From Verrucomicrobia bacterium UBA1211 (GTDB taxonomy: Bacteria > Verrucomicrobiota > Kiritimatiellia > RFP12 > UBA1067), in contig DBXN01000038.1 in assembly GCA_002309585.1 (NCBI GenBank), positions 7,201 through 38,138 of the forward strand: DNA of 30,938 bases. The letters are read 5' to 3'. A program made the position numbers and the translations under genes. Position 1 is the first letter of the stretch. Every line of letters starts with the position of its first letter. This document shows positions 1 to 7,200 of the stretch, piece after piece. Below the pieces are notes generated by a model. It saw only the letters and a program-made list of their open reading frames with translations, made no database searches and was not told the DNA's origin.

Positions 1-240
1 GGCGGGCCCGGCTGGCGGAAGATTGAGGCGACCACCTCGCTGCCGAACGAGGCGAAGGGGTGGGATGTCCCGACCGGCATCCTCTGCATGGTGGTCGGCT
101 GTCTGGCGGTCTGGTCCGCGCTGTTCGGCATCGGTTACCTGCTCTACGCCCGGGTGGCGTTGGGCGCGGGCCTGCTGGTGATCGCCGTGGCCGCGACGGC
201 GCTTCTGATGCGGCTGGTCGGGAAGATCAAGCTGAGCTGA
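1..240 (+). CDS. C-terminal end of a probable sodium:solute symporter (partial)
   Basis: Frame 1 is open from the left edge to a TGA at 238-240, giving the last 79 residues of a protein whose start lies outside the window. The visible part begins with a GGPGWRKI motif, then a Trp-rich stretch and two hydrophobic segments (about residues 27-49 and 52-71) ending in a short basic tail. That layout, with a soluble GPGWR motif followed by a final helix pair, matches the C-terminus of long SSS-family symporters in PVC bacteria as I remember them. It would import a sugar, acid or other solute with sodium across the inner membrane; the substrate cannot be told from this piece. The gene converges on purD with 28 bases between the stops and no clear terminator. 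It could be another multi-helix transporter, so the family call is tentative. Confidence 0.55.
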   Translation, partial: GGPGWRKIEATTSLPNEAKGWDVPTGILCMVVGCLAVWSALFGIGYLLYARVALGAGLLVIAVAATALLMRLVGKIKLS

Positions 241-268
241 TCCAGAAGCGCCGGATTCGCGGTTCGGT

Positions 269-1543
269 TTACGCTTTAAACGCCCGGTGGGCGATGTCTT
301 TCCGGTAGTGGGCGCCTTCGATTCCGATCAGCCGCACGGTCGCATACGCGCGGTCTACGGCGGAACGGAGGTCGGCCCCCAGCGCGCTCACGGCGAGGAT
401 GCGTCCGCCGGCGGTGACGGTCGCGCCCTCTTTCCGCGCCGTGCCGGCGTGGAAAACGATCGCGTTCTCAACCTTCGCGGCCTCTTCCAGTCCCGTGATG
501 AGGGTCCCTTTCGCATAGGCGCCCGGATAGCCTTTCGCGGCAATGACCACCGTCGCGGCGGCCTCGGGGCGGATCGTGACGAGATCGTCGCTCAGCGTGC
601 CGTCGATGCAGGCCTCCAGCACGGGGATCAGATCGCCCCCGATGCGCGGCAGCACCACCTGGGTTTCGGGATCGCCGAAACGCACGTTGAATTCCAGCAC
701 GTGGATCGACCCGCCGGGACCGATCATCAGGCCGGCGTAGAGAACGCCTTTATAGGTGATGCCGCGTTTCTTCAGTTCCCGGACAACCGGTAGGATGATC
801 CGTTCCCGGATTTCCGGCAGCATCGCCTCCGTCACGACCGGTGCGGGCGAGTAGGCGCCCATTCCGCCCGTGTTCGGACCCTGATCGCCGTCAAAGACCC
901 GCTTGTGGTCCTGCGAGGGGGGCAGCAGGACGGTGTGTTCGCCATCGACGAGCGCGAGGATGGATGCCTCCTCCCCGTCCAAGAAGGTTTCGATCAGGAC
1001 CTGCGCGCCGGCATTGCCGAAAACGCCCTCATCCAGCATCGAACGGATGGCGTCCTCCGCCTCCTGGCGGGTCTGGGCGATGATCACCCCCTTGCCCGCG
1101 GCGAGGCCGTCGGCCTTGATCACGACCGGCAGGGTGAAGCGGTCGAGCGCCGCGATCGCCTCGTCCGTCTTCGTGTGGATCTCCGCCAGCGCGGTCGGGA
1201 CGCCCGCCGCCGTCATGACCTCTTTCGAGAAGCGCTTGCTGCCCTCCATCCGGGCGGCATCCCGGCAGGGACCGAAGACGCGCAGCCCTTCCGCCGCGAA
1301 AAGGTCCGCGATGCCCAGGCAAAGGGGCACTTCCGGACCGACGACCGTCAGATCCGGCCGGTTTTCCTTTGCCCAGGCGAGCAAACCGGCGAGATCGTCC
1401 GCCTTCAGCGGAAGATTTTCGGCCAAAGCCGCCGTGCCCGCGTTACCGGGGGCGCAGAAGAGGGTTGGAGAAGAGGAATCCCGCGAGAGCCGCCAAACGA
1501 TGGCATGTTCCCGCCCGCCGCTACCTATAACCAGAATTTTCAT
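269..1543 (-). CDS. purD: Phosphoribosylamine--glycine ligase
   Basis: Catalyses the second step of de novo purine synthesis in the cytoplasm: ATP, 5-phosphoribosylamine and glycine give glycinamide ribonucleotide. The 424-residue product is full length. It starts MKILVIGSGGREHA (N-terminal nucleotide-type fold), has the ATP-grasp core with KADGLAAGKGV near residue 135, QDHKR and GPNTGGMGAYSP around 210-225, and the metal-binding EFNVRFGDPETQ near 280. An in-frame ATG at 1579 would add 12 residues (MRSARSSF...), but PurD proteins begin at the MKIL motif, so 1543 is preferred. A GGAGG lies only one base upstream of this ATG, and a promoter-like -10 ends 7 bases upstream, so the mRNA may be leaderless. 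The gene is alone on its strand; purM lies 14 kb away on the other strand. Confidence 0.96.
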   Translation of the reverse strand: MKILVIGSGGREHAIVWRLSRDSSSPTLFCAPGNAGTAALAENLPLKADDLAGLLAWAKENRPDLTVVGPEVPLCLGIADLFAAEGLRVFGPCRDAARMEGSKRFSKEVMTAAGVPTALAEIHTKTDEAIAALDRFTLPVVIKADGLAAGKGVIIAQTRQEAEDAIRSMLDEGVFGNAGAQVLIETFLDGEEASILALVDGEHTVLLPPSQDHKRVFDGDQGPNTGGMGAYSPAPVVTEAMLPEIRERIILPVVRELKKRGITYKGVLYAGLMIGPGGSIHVLEFNVRFGDPETQVVLPRIGGDLIPVLEACIDGTLSDDLVTIRPEAAATVVIAAKGYPGAYAKGTLITGLEEAAKVENAIVFHAGTARKEGATVTAGGRILAVSALGADLRSAVDRAYATVRLIGIEGAHYRKDIAHRAFKA

Positions 1544-1550
1544 GCCTCCA

Positions 1551-1579
1551 AGCATAAAGGAGGATCGGGCGGAGCGCAA
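1551..1579 (-). promoter_or_regulatory. Candidate purD promoter, leaderless spacing
   Basis: On the minus strand TTGCGC (1574-1579), a 17-base spacer and TATGCT (1551-1556) resemble a sigma-70 promoter, each box matching 4 of 6 consensus bases. The -10 ends 7 bases before the purD ATG at 1543, so transcription would start at or next to the start codon. This is seen only as a sequence match. Confidence 0.4.
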
Positions 1580-1838
1580 GACGGAATGATGGAGAAAAAA
1601 ATCTATCGGCGTAACATCTTGATTTCGAGGAAGTAATGCATTTCAGTGTTTACAGGCGGTGGAGGCGTTTGATCCGGATAGGCGTGGAATAGGGACGGAA
1701 ATGCCGGGAAAAAACGTTTTTTTCCCATTGCGGAGAAATAGCCGTTTTTCGGGCGAAAAAGGGCTTTTTTAATGGAAAATCGTTGAAAAACAGCCATTTT
1801 CCGGCCTTTTCGGGAAGAAAATTTTATCCGCTAACCGC
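1580..1838. other. AT-rich intergenic stretch with A/T-tract inverted repeats
   Basis: No convincing gene lies here. From 1706 to 1803 there are three successive A/T-rich inverted repeats: GGGAAAAAA (1706-1714) with TTTTTTCCC (1718-1726); TTTTTCG and CGAAAAA around a GG at about 1745-1760; and AATGGAAAAT (from 1771) with matching CCATTTTCC ending near 1802. They could be back-to-back terminator-like hairpins or intrinsically curved DNA upstream of the promoters at 1839 and 1933. No cluster of DnaA boxes is seen. Confidence 0.5.
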
Positions 1839-1867
1839 TTGATTAACAGCGCGTTATGTGCTAATAT
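1839..1867 (+). promoter_or_regulatory. Candidate upstream promoter
   Basis: TTGATT (1839-1844), a 17-base spacer and TAATAT (1862-1867) fit a sigma-70 promoter with 4/6 matches in each box. Start of transcription would be near 1874, upstream of the small basic ORF at 1900 and of the promoter at 1933, so the secreted-protein gene at 2128 may have tandem promoters. Confidence 0.4.
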
Positions 1868-1899
1868 ACGACCATCTTGTTTGAAGACAAGGGAGGGCG

Positions 1900-2040
1900 A
1901 TGCCAAAAGTGAAAAAAAAATCGGTTTACCGGTTGACACGGAGGGTCAAGTTTTGGTATCGTAATCACGTTTTCAACCGAAGAAGGTTTCGGACGCGGTG
2001 TCCGGGCCTAGGTTCTCCGGGCGCTGAAGAGGCTACCTGA
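1900..2040 (+). CDS. Possible 46-residue highly basic peptide
   Basis: ATG at 1900 has a strong GGGAGG (1891-1896) close upstream and opens a 46-codon frame to a TGA at 2038-2040. The product begins MPKVKKKSVYRLTRRVKFW and is very rich in Lys/Arg up to about residue 34, then has a short Pro/Gly/Glu tail. I do not recognise a family. For: the ribosome-binding site and a promoter-like sequence at 1839-1867. Against: codons such as AGA and AGG are unlike the neighbouring genes, and the frame overlaps both the promoter at 1933 and the 5' half of a likely structured leader. It could be a leader peptide whose translation affects folding of that RNA, or a chance frame. Confidence 0.25.
   Translation: MPKVKKKSVYRLTRRVKFWYRNHVFNRRRFRTRCPGLGSPGAEEAT
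1933..1962 (+). promoter_or_regulatory. Candidate main promoter of the cysteine-rich secreted protein
   Basis: A perfect TTGACA (1933-1938) is followed after 18 bases by TATCGT (1957-1962; 4/6). The predicted start, about 1969, coincides with the first base of a 10-bp stem whose partner lies at 2043-2052. This makes it the best promoter match in the window. Confidence 0.55.
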
Positions 2041-2052
2041 AAGGTTGAAAAC
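1969..2052 (+). promoter_or_regulatory. Candidate multi-branched structured 5' leader RNA
   Basis: GTTTTCAACC (1969-1978) is the exact reverse complement of GGTTGAAAAC (2043-2052), closing a 64-base domain. Inside, CGGAC (1990-1994) pairs with GTCCG (2000-2004), extendable to 1985-2008 with two G-U pairs and a bulge. AGGT (2010-2013) pairs with ACCT (2035-2038), with an inner CTC/GAG pairing (2015-2017 with 2029-2031). ACCT at 2035-2038 can instead pair with AGGT at 2042-2045, or ACCTG with CAGGT at 2052-2056; either would break the closing stem. This arrangement resembles a cis-regulatory or stability-giving leader. I do not recognise it as a named riboswitch class. Folding was done by eye only. 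Confidence 0.45.
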
Positions 2053-2065
2053 AGGTTATAACAAC

Positions 2066-2109
2066 TGTCGAGCGAGGAAGTACGGCGAGTGCCGGTTCCG
2101 AGCGAGACA
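2066..2109 (+). promoter_or_regulatory. Leader hairpin with two tandem-GA motifs
   Basis: A 44-base hairpin reads TGTC (2066-2069), GAGCGA, GGAA, GTA, CGGC, loop GAGT (2087-2090), GCCG, G, TTCC, GAGCGA, GACA (2106-2109). The two GAGCGA segments face each other, giving two tandem G-A/A-G steps around two G-C pairs, the classic sheared-GA arrangement. Only a 3:1 internal loop (GTA opposite G) interrupts the helix. It ends 18 bases before the ATG at 2128 and just before an AAGGGT (2115-2120) that serves as ribosome-binding site, so it is placed to affect translation or mRNA stability. Confidence 0.55.
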
Positions 2110-2127
2110 TAAAAAAGGGTTAACTCG

Positions 2128-2892
2128 ATGAAGAAGTTGATTGCTTTTGCCGCTCTTGCGGCTCTTACTGGTAGCGTTTACGCCGCCTGCGGCGAGACGA
2201 CTCCTGTGGCCAAAGCCGCCCAGGTCTATACCGTTAAGTTCAACGGCAAGACCACCAAGGGTTTGAAGGCGAAGGATGGCCCGGCGAGCGCTTGCGGCGA
2301 GGCCGGTGCTGCCGGTGGTGTTTATCGTGCTCCTGATAAGATCACGATTGACGGTTGGATGGCCTTCTGCGATCCGACGACCTGCGCTTCTCTGCGCGGC
2401 GGTTCGGCTGACGCGGCGGCTTATGCCTTCTGGGCGACCAAGCCGATCAAGGCGAACATCGATGGCGCGGTCCTCGATTTCGACGGTGGCGAATTCCCGC
2501 ACCGGATCGGTAAGGCTGGTAAAGACGCTGAGGCGTATGGCACGTTCAAGGGCAGCCTTGACATGGGCGGCGGCAGCACCTGGGATCTCGGGACGCTCTA
2601 CTTCGCCGGTCTTGGCAAGTTCAACTGCAAGAACGGCACGTGGACCTCGATCACCGGTAACTTCGCTGGTTCCCCGGCGGCTTCCTGGTACATCTCCAAT
2701 GTTGAGTGCCTCCAGTCCTCAGTTTGGGATTGCACCACCTGCTCGCTGGTTCTCGTTGATGGAACCCCGAACACGGTCGCGTTCGGTACCTGGTGCGTGA
2801 AGTACAACGCCGCCGCTTCGAAGAAAGTCATCACGAAGAACATCTACCCGACCACTCCGTCCTACGCGACGGTCGTCGAAGGCAGCAACTAA
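2128..2892 (+). CDS. Cysteine-rich secreted protein of unknown function
   Basis: I do not recognise a family. The 254-residue product has a clear Sec signal peptide (MKK, hydrophobic core, VYA just before residue 20) and nine cysteines (21, 56, 81, 86, 167, 194, 202, 205, 223). Several sit in CxxC or CxxxxC pairs (CDPTTC 81-86, CTTC 202-205), so the folded protein probably holds disulfides outside the cytoplasm. The rest is rich in Gly, Ala, Thr and aromatic residues in alternating patterns, suggesting beta structure. Its promoter (1933-1962) and structured leader, and a strong terminator 44 bases after the stop, point to high, independently set expression, as for an abundant envelope protein; that is inference. 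Downstream lie a parvulin-type lipoprotein and a giant protein with thioredoxin-like domains, which fits a need for folding and disulfide handling. The start is fixed by the signal peptide and the AAGGGT site. Confidence 0.85.
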   Translation: MKKLIAFAALAALTGSVYAACGETTPVAKAAQVYTVKFNGKTTKGLKAKDGPASACGEAGAAGGVYRAPDKITIDGWMAFCDPTTCASLRGGSADAAAYAFWATKPIKANIDGAVLDFDGGEFPHRIGKAGKDAEAYGTFKGSLDMGGGSTWDLGTLYFAGLGKFNCKNGTWTSITGNFAGSPAASWYISNVECLQSSVWDCTTCSLVLVDGTPNTVAFGTWCVKYNAAASKKVITKNIYPTTPSYATVVEGSN

Positions 2893-2935
2893 TGTTCTTC
2901 TTGTGAGAGCTATTCTGAGAACGGATTAGTTTCGT

Positions 2936-2970
2936 GAGGGGGTCACGGTAAAACGTGCCCCCTCTTTTTT
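2936..2970 (+). terminator. Strong intrinsic terminator
   Basis: GAGGGGG-T-CACG (2936-2947) pairs with CGTG-CCCCCTC (2954-2964) around a GTAAAA loop, with one bulged T, followed by six T (2965-2970). Only 19 bases separate it from the next ATG (2990), with no promoter visible between. The downstream foldase and giant-protein genes may therefore depend on read-through or on a promoter I cannot see. Confidence 0.9.
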
Positions 2971-2989
2971 CTAGCGAGGGGAGACAGGC

Positions 2990-4135
2990 ATGATCCGATT
3001 GCGTTTACGGTTTCTTCTTCTGATTGCGTTCCTCGTCCTGATGGGGGGGTGCAGGAAAGATGTTGTCCGTGAACCCGGCGTCTATGTCTCCGATAAACCT
3101 AAATTGATGGAGTCGCTTTCGTCGCGGTCCGTGTTTTTAAAAGTCAACGGCGAGGCGATCCGGAAGCGGGATTTTGACGCTTTAGCGACTTTATATGATA
3201 AAGTGAACCGGATGCGGGCCAAGGATCCGCTCGTAGGGCCCAATCCCCAGGCCGAACGCGCCATCCGGCTCCAGAGCAATGCGATTGTGGCGGGTATGCT
3301 GCGCCGGACCTTGCTGCGGCAGCTGGCGGAAAAAGAACATGTGACGGCATCCCCCGAGGCGCTGAAAGTCGGCGAAGCGGCGATGTTGAAACATTTGCGC
3401 CGCGAGGATTCCTCCCTTCAGGCGGTCGCGAAGGAGATCGGCGGGAAGCCGGGACAGCTGCTTTTCGCCCTGAACGAAGGCGACGCGCTTGAGGCAGCGT
3501 TGCGCGACCATTTTGATACCGAGCACGAATTGAAGATCACGGCGAAAGATATCGCCGACGCGCGGCAGCGCGCCATCCAGATCAGCGAGGCGGGGGCGGC
3601 CTCGAACATCATCGAGAAGGCGGAGCTTGAGAAGGCGAAGAAGGAGATCGCCGCCGGGGTGCGTTTCGAGGAGGTCGCCAAGAAGTATTCCACCGTCTAT
3701 CCGGAGGAAGGTCGCGAGTGGGGCGAGTTCGAACTGAAGGAGTTTGAGGACAATCCGGCCTTTCAGAAGTGGCTGGTCGGCGCGAAGACGGGGGATATTT
3801 CAGACATCATGGAGATGGACGACGGCTGGTCCATCGTGAAGGTCGAGTTCCGGACGGTGGAGGAGTTGCCGCCCGGTTCGTTGGCGATTCCCCGGGATCT
3901 CTGGACGCTGGTCCGGGTGACGCGGCGGTTGTGGGAGATTCTGCCGGAGTACACGGACGAGGAATTGACCGATTTTATCCTGGCGAAAAGGATGCCGAAA
4001 ATCCAGCGCAAAATCGGCGATCTGATCATGAAGGAAGCGGTCATCGAGTGGCCGTACGGGACGAATCTGTTCAAGAAGGTGGAGGCTCCCGCGCTGCCGC
4101 CGGGTGTGCCTCCGGTTCCGATTTCCGCGCCATGA
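2990..4135 (+). CDS. Parvulin-type peptidyl-prolyl isomerase lipoprotein (SurA/PrsA-like)
   Basis: Probably an extracytoplasmic foldase that helps secreted or outer-membrane proteins fold by proline isomerisation or chaperoning. The 381-residue product starts with a basic/hydrophobic signal ending MGGC at residue 21, a lipobox-like site, so it is likely a lipoprotein. A SurA-like N-domain follows (VNGEAIRKRDFDAL near residue 52, then long charged helices). At about 205-290 there is a rotamase-like domain with the family features GVRFEEVAKKYS, WGEFELKEF, KTGDISDI and DDGWSIVKVE. The C-terminal part is helical with a Pro-rich tail. A GAGGGGAG ribosome-binding site supports the start. It lies between a cysteine-rich secreted protein and two giant secreted proteins, which are plausible clients. 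The exact subfamily and whether isomerase activity remains are uncertain. Confidence 0.8.
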   Translation: MIRLRLRFLLLIAFLVLMGGCRKDVVREPGVYVSDKPKLMESLSSRSVFLKVNGEAIRKRDFDALATLYDKVNRMRAKDPLVGPNPQAERAIRLQSNAIVAGMLRRTLLRQLAEKEHVTASPEALKVGEAAMLKHLRREDSSLQAVAKEIGGKPGQLLFALNEGDALEAALRDHFDTEHELKITAKDIADARQRAIQISEAGAASNIIEKAELEKAKKEIAAGVRFEEVAKKYSTVYPEEGREWGEFELKEFEDNPAFQKWLVGAKTGDISDIMEMDDGWSIVKVEFRTVEELPPGSLAIPRDLWTLVRVTRRLWEILPEYTDEELTDFILAKRMPKIQRKIGDLIMKEAVIEWPYGTNLFKKVEAPALPPGVPPVPISAP

Positions 4136-4206
4136 GCGGAGACGGGAGATGACGGGAATTTCCGCAGGACGGGTGTCCGGGCGGTGAAACGAAATGGAGG
4201 ACGGAA

Positions 4207-7200
4207 ATGGTCGAGCAAAGAAGGTCGGAAGAGAAGAGAATGAAATGGGCGAATCGGTGTATCCGTTTCGGAATCAATACGTTAGCGGTTCTGGCAATGG
4301 GATTCGCAATGACCGCGCGGGCGGCGGGACCGGATGCTGAACTGCTTCGATTCCTCACTGAATTCCGCGCTCCGATGGGAAGTCCAGTGAAACAGGGGGA
4401 GTGGAACGGCAACCTTGACGCCTGCAAAGCGCTGGCTGACAAGGAAGGCATCCCGATGATCGCCATTTGGAGCAATGAGGGGTGCGGGCACTGTAAAGTC
4501 CTTGAGCGCGCGCTGATGTCCGACACCTTCAACACCTGGATGAAGACGAGCGGGATGATCTTCTGTTTCACCTGCTCGGAGGATGGGGGGAAGGCCCAAA
4601 TCCAAGCCGGCAGTTATTATTATTTCTGTAAAGGGCCCCAGATGCTGACCAACTATCCGTTCGTCCGGTTCTACTGGTACCAGAACGGGAAGAAGGTGAT
4701 CGACTACTCCATCCACGGCGACAAGGTCGACAAACAGCAGGGCATCAAGAACGGGACCTACAACTATGCGGGCCAGGTCGTCATTGACTACATCATGAAC
4801 ACCAGCGGGTTCGGGGCATACGTGCCGAAATTCCTGGGGGCGAAGGGCGGTTCGTTCGCGCTTACCGATACGGAAGGATCGCATCTTGAGGTGACCGTGG
4901 CCAAAAACAACGCGCCGCAGCTGGCGGCTCCGACGCTTTCCTCCATCTCCGTTCCGCTTATCCGCACGAATAACTTTGATGTTATCGCGACCAACTATAT
5001 CCAGGTCGCGGGCGGCGCGAAGCAGCTGTGCCGCTGGGCGGTCAACGAGCAGAGCAAGTGGGTCTCGGTGAACGTGCCGTCCTCCGTCACGGCGGGTTCC
5101 AAAGTGCAGATCCTCCTGCTTGACGACACCCAGAAAGCCGTCGGCACCAACCGCATCTGGGTGGTGAACGAGCCGGCGAATGCGCCGATCAACCCCTACT
5201 TCGTGGGTGAGAAGACGAAAGACACGCTGAATTTCGGCGAGTGGACGATGGATGCCGATGTCGCGAAGGCGAAGGTCAAGGCCGCGACGGGGAACGCCTA
5301 CACATTGATGGTCTTCTCGGGGCCGCTGTGGTGCCCCGACTGCATCGGCGCCGAGGCGATGTTCACCTCCTCCGAATTCAAAACCTGGGCGGTCAACAAC
5401 CAGGTTGCGCTGGTCCATATCGACCAGGGGGCGTCGAACGCCCAGACAGGCGTCCCGACCCTGTTGAGCTATGTGGAGCGGAACGGCGGAACGGCGAATG
5501 CGGTTTCCGGCGCGGCCTACCTCTCCCGGAAGGGAATTTCGCAAGACCGTGCGCAGGAGGTATTTGCGCGGAACTACGCCTACAGCAACGTTACCTATAC
5601 GCGTCCGTGGGTTGCGGCGCGCAATCCGAATCCGCACGCGGTGCTGCTTCGCAAAGACGGAACGATCGCCGGGCGGTGGAACCAGCTGGAGAATAGCGAT
5701 CGTACGACGGACTGGGCGAGTAACCGGCAGCGGTTTGAGGATCTGCTTCTGCTGGCGGACGGCGGTGACGAATCGTCCACCAAGACCTACACGACGAAAC
5801 TGACCTACGCCGTCAGCACGGCAACGACAACCTCGCTCCAGATCAACGAGAACGCCCGCGTCTACAAGCTCGCCGGCGATGTTTCGGGCAAGCGCGTGAA
5901 CTTCTCGGCCGACTCCAACAAGGTGACGATCTCGCTGATCACCGATGTGGACAAGGCGGCGTTCACCCAGACGGTTCTGGCGAGCGGCGTGCAGACGCTG
6001 ACCTACGATTTCACGAATATGGTGAATGACGTGTTCGTTCAGGTGGAGGCATACGTGGGCAGCACCCAGAAGTTCACGACATCGACCGTCTTCGAGACGA
6101 CGCTGACCAGTACGGTCGTGATCGTCCCGCAGGAGTCCGCTTCGACGTACACGGTCCCGGATGGGGAAACTGCCATCACGATCGAGTTGGTCAAGGGTGA
6201 GAAGTACAAGCTGACCGGATTCGGCGATGTCTCCAGCGCTTTCACCTATGACGAGGCGAGCGGGACCTACACCGCCACGAAGGGCGGGATCGTGGAGCTG
6301 CCGGTCACGGCGGCGACGGTGACCTATCAGAACTGGAAGCCCGGCACGATCGCGTTCGCCGAGGCCGAAGGGATGGTCCTTGAGATCGACGAGGCCGGGT
6401 TGCTCTTCCTGAACCGTACCGGCGGTACCTCGGGCGCGGTTTCCGCGACGATCTCGCTTTCGACGCCTTGCGGCCGTATCAAGGAGTGGGAAGACCAGAC
6501 CTTGACTTGGGCCGACGGCGAGGGCGGACAGAAGGATGCCCGGTTCAAGATGGTCGTCAATGAGATTTATGAAGGGGAGACGAACGTCACCTTTACCGTC
6601 GCCATCGCGGAGGGCGGCGCGACGGTCGGGACGCCTTCCAAGACGGTTGTGACCATTTATGACCGCGACGAGCCGACCACCAGCCCCACGGCGTTTGGGG
6701 AGAGCTTCATCAAGGGCTTCACGGTTTCGCAGTCCTATCCGGTTTACAACGTCCGCAACGCCAAGCGCGTGACGATCAAGCGGGCCGAGGGTTCACTCCC
6801 GTCCGGGTTGACGATGAAATACGATTCCGCGACCCAGTCGATTATCCTCTCGGGTATCCCGAAGACGGTCGGCACGTATGTGCTTTCCTATAACATCACC
6901 GAGAACCGCGATGACGGCAAGCACACCACGACCGATCCGATCCAGTGGGAGATCGAGGTGAAGGATCCGACGGACATCAACCCCTACATCGCGACCGGCT
7001 GGACGCGGACGGTTCCCGTGAGCGATGACGCAGGGCACCTGGCGGGATTGCTGACGGTGACGGCCACCAAGAGCAACAAGGTGACGGCGAAGTTCCAGGG
7101 CACCGAGAGCAAGACCTACTCCTTCAGCGGTGGATGGAACACGCTGGATGAGGAGACGGGGGTGATCACGGCGGAGATCGCGGCGAAGAGCGGCGCGAAG

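Noticed and set aside
1544..1579. Longer purD start at 1579
   Set aside because: It adds 12 residues before the conserved MKILVIGSGG start and would begin within the apparent -35 box; no ribosome-binding site precedes it.
1603..1797. Minus-strand 64-codon frame upstream of purD
   Set aside because: Low-complexity Phe/Lys/Pro-rich product made from the A/T-tract inverted repeats, no ribosome-binding site, no family resemblance.
1706..1870. Replication origin
   Set aside because: AT-rich and next to strong repeats, but no cluster of TTATCCACA-type DnaA boxes and no dnaA, dnaN or similar genes nearby.
2128..2190. Lipoprotein signal on the cysteine-rich protein (Cys21)
   Set aside because: The residues before Cys21 (YAA) do not fit the lipobox, which prefers Leu/Val/Ile at -3; cleavage by ordinary signal peptidase after VYA is more likely.
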